Counted from the first letter of the stretch, positions 17,059 to 25,289 are shown. The stretch is DNA of 39,754 bases from an uncultured Flavobacteriales bacterium (GCA_903837495.1 CAILUT010000017.1:1-39754), one strand, 5' to 3'. A program made the numbers and translations. The notes: a model not told the origin generated them from the letters alone.

Positions 17059-17140
17059 GGTTTCGGTTTTTCGGGAGTAAAATTACCAAAAAACCGAATG
17101 AGAAGGCTGCGGTTGCCGCAAGCAAATGGGCAAAGGGTTT

Positions 17141-17836
17141 TTAAGGGCGAATAAATTCAAATCCAATGCCATGCACCACCTGAATTTTTATCCTTGGATC
17201 GGCCGATACGTATTTTCTCAATTTTGAAATAAACACATCCATGGAGCGGCCCGTAAAGTAATCGGTTTTCCCCCAAACTGCTTGGAGCAAATCTTCGCGC
17301 CGAATTAACGCTTGGCTTTGCTGACATAAATAGTGCAGCAGTTTTCCTTCGCGTTCGGTAAGCCTGCGTTCTTCGCCTTGGGCATGCACCAACAAAAAGT
17401 TGTGGTAATCAAAAGAATACTGACCTAATTCGTACCTGGCTGGCTCTTTGCTTTCTTGCCCGCTCATGCTTCGTTTCACCAAATTTCGGATGCGCAGCAG
17501 CAGTTCTTCGGTTGAAAAGGGTTTAGACATGTAATCGTCGCCTTGGCTAAGGCCTTGCAGCACATCTTGTTGTGCGTCCCGGGCGGTTAAAAAAAGAATG
17601 GGCATTTTGGGCGCTTTTTCGCGAAGCACCTTGGCCAACGAAAACCCGTCCATTCCAGGCAGCATGACATCTAAAACCGCCACATCGTAGGTGTTTTTCT
17701 TGGCCGCCTCGGCCGCATCCTTGCCGTTCGATATCCAATCTACCCCCCAACCCGGAACATCGCTCAATTGCTCGCTCAATATTAACCCCAACGCTGCGTC
17801 GTCTTCTACATACAACAATCTTAAGCTGGAACTCAT
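17141..17836 (-). CDS. OmpR-family response regulator
   Basis: The 231-residue protein has a receiver domain with acidic EDD (11-13), phospho-acceptor D56 in VLDVMLPGMDG, T in LTARD and K in SKPF. A winged-helix DNA-binding domain follows (about 130-231; RLTEREGKLLHYL, GRSMDVFISKLRKY). The alpha4-beta5 turn reads QGDDYMSKPF, one residue shorter than the common GADDY form. Its ATG overlaps the histidine kinase stop by 4 bp, so the two form a coupled two-component system. It should bind DNA and regulate transcription; targets are unknown. Confidence 0.92.
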   Translation of the reverse strand: MSSSLRLLYVEDDAALGLILSEQLSDVPGWGVDWISNGKDAAEAAKKNTYDVAVLDVMLPGMDGFSLAKVLREKAPKMPILFLTARDAQQDVLQGLSQGDDYMSKPFSTEELLLRIRNLVKRSMSGQESKEPARYELGQYSFDYHNFLLVHAQGEERRLTEREGKLLHYLCQQSQALIRREDLLQAVWGKTDYFTGRSMDVFISKLRKYVSADPRIKIQVVHGIGFEFIRP

Positions 17837-19134
17837 GGCATCAATGGTTTTAGTTTTAAGGTAAAGACCGCTCCCTCGCCCTCTTTGCTGCGTAAGGCAA
17901 TTTGACCCCCATGCAGGCGTACAATTTGCTTTACGTAGCTAAGCCCCAAACCAAATCCTTTTATGTCGTGGCGGTTGCCGGTTGAAACCCGGTAAAACTT
18001 CTCAAAAATCATGCCTTGAACCGCTTTGGGTATGCCAGGCCCTGTGTCGCTGACTTCCAGCACCACCTGCCCCAACTTAAGCTGTGCCTTAAGTCGTATT
18101 TGAACGCTTTCGCCACCGTACTTTACTGCATTGTCGAGCAAATTAAACAAGGCATTGCTTAAATGATTCTTGTCGCCCAGTATGGAAACCCCGCTGGGCA
18201 GTTCCGGCAAAAACTCAAATCTGACCTTGCTGTTCTCCAATCTAGATTTAAATTGCTCTACCACCGATTGCAGCAATTCCAATACGTTGACGGCCTGGCG
18301 ATCCATGTTGTTCCGGGTCGATTCTACCATGGCAATTTTCAAAATCTGTTCCACATGGGTTTTTAACCGCAGCGATTCGTCTTGAATGATTTGTGCATAG
18401 CGTTGAACCCGGTCGCCCTCGCCGCCCGATGCCTGTTTTTTTAAGGCTTCCGCTGCCACCAGCAAGGTCGAAATCGGCGTCTTAAACTCATGCGTCATGT
18501 TGTTGATAAAATCCTGGCGCATGGCCGAAAGCCTCTTTTCCCGAAAAACAATCACCACCACAAAAATAAACACCCCCATAATCACCATTACGCCTAAGGT
18601 GCTGGCCGACAACACCCGAAGCTCGCGGGCAATGAAACTGCGCTTCCCCGGAAAATGCACCACCATCATGTGGCTCTCGCCGCTAAAGGTGTACGAGGGC
18701 AGTTTTTTCAAAACCGCTTCTCCAGGCGGTTTTCCTGAAAACAGCGGGCCCAATTTGGTGTTGTACGTACGCCAAACCATGCTGTCGGCAAAACAATCGT
18801 ACATGCCAACCTGAAAATCCTGCAATATAGATTGCTTCCTAAACTCGGCCACCAGCAGATTTAACAAAAAATCCGGAGGAACCGTTCCGTTCAAGCTCAC
18901 CAAAAAGTCTTCGTCGCCCAAGGGGGTTACGGCCTCGCGTACCGAGGTGGTGTCGCTGTTGTACCGATACACCTGCGAAGCCACCGATATCAAGCTCAGG
19001 GTTACCCGGTTTTGAAACTGTTCGTTGGTAAATCGATAGGCCTTTTGCACCCAAAATACCTGAATCAAAACCAAGCCACCTAAGGCCAGGCCCGACACCA
19101 ACGAAACTACCCGTAAGGTTTTGGATGTCAACAT
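17833..19134 (-). CDS. Sensor histidine kinase
   Basis: The 433-residue protein has TM1 (about 8-29), a periplasmic sensor of about 145 residues, and TM2 (about 178-198). The cytoplasm carries HisKA (H215 in NNMTHEFKTPIS) and an HATPase domain with an N-box (LSNALFNLLDNAVKYGG) and G-boxes (DTGPGIP, GFGLGLSYV). All catalytic elements are present. The sensor shows no known domain. The gene follows the M23 lipoprotein gene by 2 bp and overlaps the regulator, so envelope or wall status is a plausible signal, by context only. Confidence 0.92.
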   Translation of the reverse strand: MLTSKTLRVVSLVSGLALGGLVLIQVFWVQKAYRFTNEQFQNRVTLSLISVASQVYRYNSDTTSVREAVTPLGDEDFLVSLNGTVPPDFLLNLLVAEFRKQSILQDFQVGMYDCFADSMVWRTYNTKLGPLFSGKPPGEAVLKKLPSYTFSGESHMMVVHFPGKRSFIARELRVLSASTLGVMVIMGVFIFVVVIVFREKRLSAMRQDFINNMTHEFKTPISTLLVAAEALKKQASGGEGDRVQRYAQIIQDESLRLKTHVEQILKIAMVESTRNNMDRQAVNVLELLQSVVEQFKSRLENSKVRFEFLPELPSGVSILGDKNHLSNALFNLLDNAVKYGGESVQIRLKAQLKLGQVVLEVSDTGPGIPKAVQGMIFEKFYRVSTGNRHDIKGFGLGLSYVKQIVRLHGGQIALRSKEGEGAVFTLKLKPLMP

Positions 19135-19136
19135 TT

Positions 19137-20447
19137 TTATGGAATAAACAAAGAAACGGTTTGAGCGGCCTCGCCCAGCAGATTTTCATGAAACGAAAGT
19201 GCCATTAACCTAGGCGCTAGGGTATCTGTGCTGGCCTTAAATGCCCCCAAGTATTTGGAATCCAAAGGCACCGTAGCCTGGGGCTGCTCCCGAAAGGGAT
19301 CTACCTGTTTGCCGTTTTTCCAAAACCGGTAGCACAAATGCGGACCGGTGGCCAGCCCGGTACTCCCTACAAAACCAATCACTTGCCCCTGCCGAACCCG
19401 AACTCCCGAACGAATGCCCGGTGCAAAACGGCTCATGTGCAAATACTGGGTGGTGTACGTGCCGTCGTGCTTCAATTTTACGTAATTCCCATTGCCTTTT
19501 GCAAAGCGCGCATCGGTAACAATCCCATCGGCAACCGCAACAATGGGCGTTCCATGTGGGGCAGCATAATCGGTTCCCAAATGCGGCTTTACCCGCTTCA
19601 AAACAGGGTGCATCCTGTTCTTTGAAAATTTCGATGAAATGCGGCTGTATTCCAAGGGGGCTTTCAAAAATCGGGTTTTCATGCTTTGCCCCGCAGCGTC
19701 ATAATACCCCACCTGCCCGTTCTGCTCAAACCGATAGGCAAACTGCTCTTTGCCCCGGTGCAAAAACGAGGCCGCAACAATCCGTTCTACGCCCATTGGC
19801 ACCGAATCGGCTTCCCATTCTTCGTACACCACCCGAAACCGATCGCCTTTGGCAAGGGCAAAGAAATCGACCGACCACTTAAAAATATCGTCCAGCCGAT
19901 AGCACAACACCGGGTTTAAACCCTGTTCAACCACACTTTGGTACAGCGAATGCGTTATAATGCCTGCGGCTGTTTTTTGCACCAAACGCATGGGTTTTTC
20001 TTCTTTGTACACCTGCGGCAAGGTGTCGCTCCACCGAAACACCAAATACGAACGGGGATTGGGTTCGTACACCATACAAACAGGTTTGCCATCGGATCCC
20101 TTGCGGCAAAAAACACGGTATGAATGCCCCGCACGCAGGCTGCGTAAATCCATCAGTGCACTTGCCTGCTCTATCAAATCCTGCGAAACCACCGCCGAAA
20201 CGCCCAACTTCCCGAAAATACCCGATAAACTTTGCCCCGACGTTATGGTGTACGTCTGTTCTTCCAACCCACTTACGTCCATTCCATAGGCCGAATCGGC
20301 TTGTTCAACGCCCCGCAGGGAATCGCCCGCCGATACTTCTTCGGGGACGCTTGCAGATTCCCGGCAAGAAAAAAACACCAACACCCACAGAACAAATCCC
20401 ATGTTAAGCGCAAAACGCTTGCCCGTTCTTCTTAATGCCTTCCCCAT
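19137..20447 (-). CDS. M23-family lipoprotein with His-to-Cys change in the HxH motif
   Basis: I choose ATG 20447 because it gives a basic n-region, a hydrophobic core and a lipobox-like VFFSC (Cys28); ATG 20402 would lack positive charges. The start overlaps the dioxygenase end by about 16 bp. An N-terminal region (about 65-115, YTITSGQSLSGIFGKLGV) resembles the LysM/OapA-like domain of MepM-type endopeptidases. The M23 domain has H289 and D293 (HLGTD) and H337 (YLHMS). The final HxH reads H370-L-C372, so the second His, normally a zinc ligand, is Cys. Activity is uncertain: Cys can bind zinc, or the protein may be regulatory. Length 436. Confidence 0.83.
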   Translation of the reverse strand: MGKALRRTGKRFALNMGFVLWVLVFFSCRESASVPEEVSAGDSLRGVEQADSAYGMDVSGLEEQTYTITSGQSLSGIFGKLGVSAVVSQDLIEQASALMDLRSLRAGHSYRVFCRKGSDGKPVCMVYEPNPRSYLVFRWSDTLPQVYKEEKPMRLVQKTAAGIITHSLYQSVVEQGLNPVLCYRLDDIFKWSVDFFALAKGDRFRVVYEEWEADSVPMGVERIVAASFLHRGKEQFAYRFEQNGQVGYYDAAGQSMKTRFLKAPLEYSRISSKFSKNRMHPVLKRVKPHLGTDYAAPHGTPIVAVADGIVTDARFAKGNGNYVKLKHDGTYTTQYLHMSRFAPGIRSGVRVRQGQVIGFVGSTGLATGPHLCYRFWKNGKQVDPFREQPQATVPLDSKYLGAFKASTDTLAPRLMALSFHENLLGEAAQTVSLFIP

Positions 20448-21361
20448 TCCTTCCGCTCCTGTTCTGTCCATAATTCCGGAAAAAAAATACGCATCTGATT
20501 CTTGGGAGCCAGGTATTTCTGCCAGTTCGTCCCACCCGTCGCCGCTATGTCTTCGGGTTCCCGTTTTAAATAACGCACGGCCGATTTGTAGTGCATCAAT
20601 GGCCAATCTATGTTGACCTGCCGGTCAAAGGTCCGCAGCGCTTCACGCAAATCGGTACGCTGCCGATCCGACTCCGGCAAGCCCTGAAAAACTTCGTACA
20701 AGGTCTTCCCTTTCATCTCTTCGGCCAAACGCAAAAATTCCGCCCCATACTTGCCCTCAAACTGCCTTAATGTCAATGTTTTATTCCCGGTCAACAACTC
20801 GGCCGCACCCCGCCCCCAGTATATGTTTTCCAACAATTGAGTTGTGCTGCCAGCGGCTTCCGTACTTTCTCTGAGCTCAAATTGCAGCAAGTTTTGCAGC
20901 GGGGTAGCCCGAATTTCAATCATCCGGTATTGGGCCGATTGAAATCCAGAGGCAGGCAGCAAAGCCATTCGAAACTGCAAAAACTGTTCCGGCTCCATGC
21001 CCTCAATCATAATTTGAAACGAATGCGTTAGGGCCGAAAAATAAGCGGTCAGCCGCTTCAGCCGGCTTAGCAAAAAGTCGGCATCGCTGCTCCGCTCCGG
21101 AATCTGCTCCAGCTCATTCAGGCAAAGCTTAAAATACAATTCGGTAATTTGATGGTATAAAATAAATATTTTTTCGTCGGGAAACGAGGTCTTTGGCTGC
21201 TGCAAGGTCAGCAGGGTATCCAAATGAATATAGTCCCAGTAAGTCAAGTAGTTGGAGTGCATCAGCCCCTGCAAATAGCTGTTCATATCTTGCCCGCTGG
21301 CCCGGAATTTTTCCTGCAGCAATCGAAGGTTAGCCTGCAATTCGTTTTCGTTCATTTTCAT
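20432..21361 (-). CDS. kynA: Tryptophan 2,3-dioxygenase family protein
   Basis: With ATG 21361 (or 21355) the protein has about 309 residues. The open frame continues upstream through a GC-rich repeat and those residues are not protein-like. Family signs are YIHLDTLLTLQQPKTSFPDE, H70-Q in ILYHQITELYFKL, SGFQSAQYRMIE, and a probable heme ligand H257 in WPLMHYKSAVR followed by ATGGTNWQKYL. The enzyme opens the indole ring of tryptophan with O2 to N-formylkynurenine, the first step of the kynurenine route. No other kyn gene is in the window. Downstream and overlapping is the M23 lipoprotein, then a two-component system, an unexpected companionship. Confidence 0.82.
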   Translation of the reverse strand: MKMNENELQANLRLLQEKFRASGQDMNSYLQGLMHSNYLTYWDYIHLDTLLTLQQPKTSFPDEKIFILYHQITELYFKLCLNELEQIPERSSDADFLLSRLKRLTAYFSALTHSFQIMIEGMEPEQFLQFRMALLPASGFQSAQYRMIEIRATPLQNLLQFELRESTEAAGSTTQLLENIYWGRGAAELLTGNKTLTLRQFEGKYGAEFLRLAEEMKGKTLYEVFQGLPESDRQRTDLREALRTFDRQVNIDWPLMHYKSAVRYLKREPEDIAATGGTNWQKYLAPKNQMRIFFPELWTEQERKEWGRH

Positions 21362-21440
21362 GCAAAAAGGGTGAATCACGAAGGTAATAAATCGGCTTGG
21401 CTTTTGGGTATTGATTTGGGCGCCCAATCCGCTTTCCGCT

Positions 21441-21565
21441 GTAGCCAGGCCGTGCTGGGGCGGTTGGGGCTGGGCTGGGCAGTGGCTCCCAAGGTCGCCC
21501 TGCCCAACCGGCCCCAACAGGCCCCAGCCCAACCCGTCTGCCGCTGCAATCGGGGCGCGGGCCCC
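21441..21565 (+). repeat. GC-rich structured intergenic element, copy B
   Basis: The terminal hairpin is TGGGCAG (21476-21482) with CTGCCCA (21500-21506), loop 21483-21499 reading TGGCTCCCAAGGTCGCC. An outer stem joins GTTGGGGC (21463-21470) to GCCCCAAC (21511-21518). The loop matches copies A, C and D; the arms do not. It lies between the divergent dioxygenase and glycerol kinase genes, so it is within the upstream region of both. Borders are approximate because the ends are less like those of A and C. Confidence 0.65.
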
Positions 21566-21648
21566 CTCAACCGTACACCCCTTTCAGCAAACTAGCCACA
21601 ACCGCCGTTCCTTCAATTCCATTATCTTGTTCATAAATTCTGAACTCC

Positions 21649-23124
21649 GTGAAGAACACAAGCATTTTAAGCATAGACGCCGGCACCACATCGGTGCGGG
21701 CTCTGCTTTTCGATGTACATGGCAAGGTGCTGGCTGAATTCCGGCGGGCTGTTCCCCTTGATTTTCCACAAAACGGCTGGGTTGAACAATCGCCCGGGCA
21801 GCTGTGGCAGGCTGTGTACGAAAGCTTAGAGCAGGCTCTTCAGTTTGCTCGAAACCAAAACCTAGAGGTAGCATGCGCCGGTTTGACCAACCAACGCGAA
21901 ACCGTGGTTGCCTGGAACAAAACCACAGGAAGGGCCTTGGCTCCCGCCATTGTATGGCAAGACCGGCGAACCACCGAATCCTGCGAAGCTTTAAAGCAAA
22001 AAGGACTGGAATCGGAAATCAGGCAGCGCACCGGTTTGGGCCTTGACCCTTACTTTAGTGCAGGAAAAATGGCCTGGCTGCTTGAAAACCAGCCCGAGGT
22101 AAAGCGGGCTGCCGAGCAAGAACAACTGGCCTTAGGAACGGTGGACAGCTGGCTGATGTTTCAGCTGCTGGGCCGCCACCTCAGCGAAGCCAGCAACGCC
22201 TCGCGCACCTCGCTCTACAATCTGGAACTCGGCAGCTGGGACCCTGCCTTGCTAAATGTGTGGAACATCCATCCAAATTGGCTTCCTGAAATTATGCCCA
22301 GCGATGCGGCCTTTGGAAGCATTGCCTTGCCGGGTTTGCCCAAAATTCCCCTGACCGGTGTTTTGGGCGACCAACAGGCTTCGTTGCTGGGGCAAGGCTG
22401 CTTAAATGCGGGCGACACAAAAAACACCTATGGTACGGGCTGCTTTATTATGCAACAAGCCGGCAGGGTTCGACCTGATTCGGGCAAGGCCTTGCTAAGC
22501 ACGCTGGCCTGGGAAACTCAACAAGGCCGATTTTATGCTCTAGAGGGCAGCGTTTTTATGGCCGGAGCTTTGCTAAACTGGTTGAGCGACGAATTGCATT
22601 TGGCCGATTCTATGGCGGGCTTGAACGCCTTGGCCGAATCGGTTTCGAACAGCGGCGGAGTGATTTTGGTTCCGGCCTTTACGGGTTTAGGCGCCCCATA
22701 CTGGTCGCCAAGAGCCCGGGGAACCTGGCTGGGAATCAATGCCGGAACAGGCAAAGCAGAGCTGGTGCGCTCGGCCTTCGACGCCATTGCCCAGCAAACC
22801 GCCGACGTGCTAGACAGCATGCAGGCCTTGACTGGAATTCCAACAAGGGCCCTATGGGTTGATGGCGGGGCTTCGGCTTCAGATGTGCTGATGCAAAGGC
22901 AGGCCGACCTAGCCGGAATGCCGGTTTTGCGCAGCCCCATTCTAGAATCTACGGCCTGGGGTGCCGCCATTATGGCCGGTCAGGGCGCTGGGCTTTGGTC
23001 CTTAGAACGGGCGGGAAACCCAAATTCTACCTCGGTTTTTTCTCCCAGCAATGCAACAGAATTGCCGGCCGAAAGGCAGAGCTGGAAACGCGCTGTTCAG
23101 GTGTGCCAAGATTGGAAAGGCTAA
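21649..23124 (+). CDS. glpK: Glycerol kinase
   Basis: The 491-residue FGGY-family kinase starts with GTG at 21649, giving the canonical ILSIDAGTTSVRALLFD phosphate-binding start at residue 5. GlpK features include GLTNQRETVVAW, IVWQDRRT, the DP near LGLDPYFSAGKMAW, VLGDQQASLLGQGC, NTYGTGCF and GLGAPYWSPRARG; WVDGGASASDVLMQ is the C-terminal ATP-site motif. It phosphorylates glycerol to glycerol-3-phosphate in the cytoplasm. No glpF or glpD is adjacent. Length is normal for the family (about 495-500). No convincing promoter box was found; element B sits about 85 bp upstream. Confidence 0.95.
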   Translation: MKNTSILSIDAGTTSVRALLFDVHGKVLAEFRRAVPLDFPQNGWVEQSPGQLWQAVYESLEQALQFARNQNLEVACAGLTNQRETVVAWNKTTGRALAPAIVWQDRRTTESCEALKQKGLESEIRQRTGLGLDPYFSAGKMAWLLENQPEVKRAAEQEQLALGTVDSWLMFQLLGRHLSEASNASRTSLYNLELGSWDPALLNVWNIHPNWLPEIMPSDAAFGSIALPGLPKIPLTGVLGDQQASLLGQGCLNAGDTKNTYGTGCFIMQQAGRVRPDSGKALLSTLAWETQQGRFYALEGSVFMAGALLNWLSDELHLADSMAGLNALAESVSNSGGVILVPAFTGLGAPYWSPRARGTWLGINAGTGKAELVRSAFDAIAQQTADVLDSMQALTGIPTRALWVDGGASASDVLMQRQADLAGMPVLRSPILESTAWGAAIMAGQGAGLWSLERAGNPNSTSVFSPSNATELPAERQSWKRAVQVCQDWKG

Positions 23125-23136
23125 GGGCCTATAAAA

Positions 23137-23925
23137 TTATTCCTGGGGTTCAGGAGGAAATTCTCCCCGCTTGATGCGCTGATAATAGCCTTCGGTCACC
23201 TGAATGTCAACCTGGCTCCAGCTTTGTCCGTAATGCCGCAGCCAGGCCTCAATGCCTTGAACCCGATGCATGAATTTTCGGTTTGTGCGCTCTAAAGCAT
23301 CTTCGGGGTTGATGCCTGTAAGGCGGGCATAATTTACCAAGGCAAACAGCATATCGCCCATTTCTTCTTCTTGGTTGTCCACATCGCCTTTGGCCCTGGC
23401 CTCCTCGAATTCCTGCAATTCCTCTTTCACTTTTTCCCAAACTTGCTCGGGCTTTTCCCAATCAAATCCAACTCCTGCGGCCTTTTCTTGCAAGCGCCAA
23501 GATTTCACCAAGGCTGGCAAGCCCCCTGGAACTCCGCCCAACACAGAACGGTTGCCTTCTTTTAATTTAATCTGCTCCCAATTTTGCTTTACTTCTTTTT
23601 CGTCTTTTACCTGAACATCGGCGTAAATATGCGGGTGGCGGTGAATCAGTTTTTCGCAAATTCCATTCAGCACCTGTTCAAGGGTAAACCAGTTTTTTTC
23701 TCGGCCAATGCGGGCATAAAAAACCAAGTGCAGAAACAGGTCGCCCAGTTCTTTGCGTATTTCGTCGGGCGATTCAGACAAGATGGCATCGGAGAGTTCA
23801 TAGAGCTCCTCGATGCTCAAGGTGCGCAGGGATTCCATGGTTTGTTTTTGATCCCAGGGGCATTGCTCGCGCAATTCGTCCATAATCTGAAGTAAGCGGC
23901 CAAAGGCAAGCAGTGTAGAATCCAT
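23137..23925 (-). CDS. mazG: Nucleoside triphosphate pyrophosphohydrolase MazG
   Basis: From ATG 23925 the protein has 262 residues (a Met 12 codons upstream overlaps the promoter zone). It shows the MazG signature: LREQCPWDQKQTMESLR, EELYELSDAI, IRKELGDLFLHLVFYARIG in the first repeat, and EEMGDMLFALVNYARL in the second. The acidic ExxE...ExxD metal sites are present in both halves. It hydrolyses NTPs to NMP and pyrophosphate, cleaning the nucleotide pool or affecting ppGpp levels. It is convergent with glpK (12 bp apart) and divergent from the small membrane protein gene at 23968. Confidence 0.93.
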   Translation of the reverse strand: MDSTLLAFGRLLQIMDELREQCPWDQKQTMESLRTLSIEELYELSDAILSESPDEIRKELGDLFLHLVFYARIGREKNWFTLEQVLNGICEKLIHRHPHIYADVQVKDEKEVKQNWEQIKLKEGNRSVLGGVPGGLPALVKSWRLQEKAAGVGFDWEKPEQVWEKVKEELQEFEEARAKGDVDNQEEEMGDMLFALVNYARLTGINPEDALERTNRKFMHRVQGIEAWLRHYGQSWSQVDIQVTEGYYQRIKRGEFPPEPQE

Positions 23926-23933
23926 GTGTTTTT

Positions 23934-23941
23934 TACCTTTG
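23934..23941 (+). promoter_or_regulatory. -7 box for the NqrM-like gene
   Basis: TACCTTTG is a perfect TAnnTTTG, 26 nt before ATG 23968. It lies just beyond the mazG start, next to the oppositely oriented box at 23950-23957. No clear -33 TTG. Confidence 0.4.
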
Positions 23942-23949
23942 CAGTAGAA

Positions 23950-23957
23950 CAAAGATA
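23950..23957 (-). promoter_or_regulatory. -7 box for mazG
   Basis: On the minus strand this reads TATCTTTG, a perfect TAnnTTTG, 24 nt before the mazG ATG at 23925. The two divergent boxes are separated by 8 bp, so polymerases at the two promoters should exclude each other. Confidence 0.4.
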
Positions 23958-23967
23958 ACACTGCGAC

Positions 23968-24162
23968 ATGAACTGGACATTATTGCTTTTGGTAATTGGC
24001 CTGCTGGCCTTGGCTTTTGCGGGCATCGCAGTGAAAATTTTGCTAAAAAAAGACGGTAAATTTGCGGGCACCTGTGCCAGTCAAAGTCCGTTTTTAAACA
24101 AAGATGGAAAAGCGTGTGGCCTGTGTGGCGCCTTGCCCACTGAAACCTGTTCTAAGAGTTAA
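23968..24162 (+). CDS. Small single-TM Cys protein, NqrM-like (DUF539-like)
   Basis: The 64-residue product has one N-terminal TM helix (about 3-25, LLLLVIGLLALAFAGIAVKILL). A short tail follows with four cysteines: GTCAS, ACGLCG and ETC. Helix plus a four-Cys tail is the layout of NqrM, the factor thought to deliver iron for the intersubunit Fe centre of Na+-NQR. Similar small proteins are common in Bacteroidota. The match is by architecture, not close sequence identity. No nqr genes are nearby. It is followed 33 bp later by frr on the same strand. Confidence 0.65.
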   Translation: MNWTLLLLVIGLLALAFAGIAVKILLKKDGKFAGTCASQSPFLNKDGKACGLCGALPTETCSKS

Positions 24163-24195
24163 ACCTAGACTTTCGACCCCTAAATAAAGACGCAC

Positions 24196-24753
24196 ATGAG
24201 TACCGATGCCATTTTACAACGCTGCCAGGGCAGCATGGACAAAGCGATTTCGCATTTGGAAGACGAATTGTTGAAAATCCGTACCGGCAAAGCCAATCCG
24301 GCGATGCTTGACTCGGTTTACGTAGAATATTACGGTTCCAACGTGCCCCTGCCACAGGTGGCCAACGTGAATACACCCGACGGGCGCACCCTAACGATTC
24401 AACCCTGGGAAAAGAAAATGCTGCAAAGCATTGAACGGGCCATCATCAACAGCAATTTAAATCTAAATCCTCAAAGCGATGGGGAAATGATTCGGATTCA
24501 TGTGCCCCCTTTAACCGAAGAACGCCGCAAAGACATGGTAAAAATGGCCAAAGTGGAAGCGGAAAACGCCAAGGTTAGTTTGCGCAATGCCCGCCGCGAT
24601 GGGAACGAAGGCTTCAAAAAGCTGGTAAAAGAGGGGCTGGCCGAAGATGTTGCCAAAGACCAAGAGGCCCGCGTTCAAAAAATGATTGAGGAATACTCCT
24701 TAAAGGTAGATGACCTTTGCCAGCGCAAAGAAAAAGAAATAATGACTGTTTAA
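24196..24753 (+). CDS. frr: Ribosome recycling factor
   Basis: The 185-residue protein matches RRF end to end: MDKAISHLEDELLKIRTGKANPAMLDSV is the classic first helix (RTGKANP), with LPQVANVNTPDGRTLTIQPWEK, IRIHVPPLTEERRKDMVK, and KVSLRNARRDG. With EF-G it splits the post-termination ribosome. Length is exactly typical. pyrH, a frequent neighbour, is absent. The next gene starts 6 bp after the stop. Confidence 0.96.
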   Translation: MSTDAILQRCQGSMDKAISHLEDELLKIRTGKANPAMLDSVYVEYYGSNVPLPQVANVNTPDGRTLTIQPWEKKMLQSIERAIINSNLNLNPQSDGEMIRIHVPPLTEERRKDMVKMAKVEAENAKVSLRNARRDGNEGFKKLVKEGLAEDVAKDQEARVQKMIEEYSLKVDDLCQRKEKEIMTV

Positions 24754-24759
24754 GTCGGT

Positions 24760-25101
24760 ATGCTAAGCCGGTTTTTCCAGGTCTTGACCTCCTGGGTATT
24801 TCGATTGTCTCTGCCCATTGTTCCTGCATGGTTTCATATAGATTGGCTGCGCTGGATTATGCCCGCCACCAAAAACGAATGGCTGTTGCTGGGCTTGTTG
24901 CTCAGCAGTTCGGCCTTGGCTTTGGCCTCGTGGACGGGCCCCAATTGGTTTTCTAGGGCATTTGCCCTTGCCGTTGTTGGTTCAGGTTTGGGCTTAATGC
25001 TGTTTCCTTTGCCCAATTTAGCGGTTCAGCCTCCGCTTACTTATTTGTGGAGCGTCTCCATGGGGCTGTTTTTTTTAGGTTGGCCCAAAGGGGGGAAATA
25101 G
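24760..25101 (+). CDS. Small integral membrane protein, unknown function
   Basis: The 113-residue product is hydrophobic with three probable TM segments: around 44-58 (LLLGLLLSSSALALA), 66-84 (AFALAVVGSGLGLMLFPL) and 90-108 (PLTYLWSVSMGLFFLGW). An amphipathic N-terminus (FFQVLTSWVFRLSLPIVP) precedes them. I do not recognise a family. It sits 6 bp after frr, which supports it being a real, co-transcribed gene. It is followed at once by element C. Confidence 0.55.
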   Translation: MLSRFFQVLTSWVFRLSLPIVPAWFHIDWLRWIMPATKNEWLLLGLLLSSSALALASWTGPNWFSRAFALAVVGSGLGLMLFPLPNLAVQPPLTYLWSVSMGLFFLGWPKGGK

Positions 25102-25111
25102 GTTCTTTTTT

Positions 25112-25262
25112 GAGGCCCGCGGTAGGGATTGAAGAGGGTTGCCCGCAAGGACAACAGCACTTTAGGGGCCCGAGCTGCGGAGGCGACTTCAGGAGCCACC
25201 GCAAAGCCGGAGCCCCTGTGCTGTTGACCGCGGACAACCCCTGAAAGCCCGCAACCGCCCTA
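25112..25262 (-). repeat. GC-rich structured intergenic element, copy C
   Basis: Read on the minus strand, the loop is TGGCTCCTGAAGTCGCCT (25198-25181) closed by GCGG/CCGC. Outer arms pair strongly: CAACAGCAC (25152-25160) with GTGCTGTTG (25218-25226), AGGGGC (25164-25169) with GCCCCT (25212-25217), and GGGTTG (25136-25141) with CAACCC (25235-25240). Its minus-strand ends resemble copy A: GGGCGG...GGGCTTTC at the start and CTTGCGGG...TCAATCCCTACCGC at the end. It fills the gap between the membrane protein and the lipoprotein gene. Confidence 0.75.
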
Positions 25263-25289
25263 AAAATAAGCCCTAGAATAAACCATGAA

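Noticed and set aside
21441-21565. Integron attC-like site for the structured elements
   Set aside because: No integrase gene, no cassette array, and I could not find paired GTTRRRY/RYYYAAC ends; the shared part is the loop rather than the ends.
21376-21570. ORF across element B and long upstream extension of the dioxygenase frame
   Set aside because: The sequence is the palindromic repeat; the dioxygenase homology begins only after Met at 21361.
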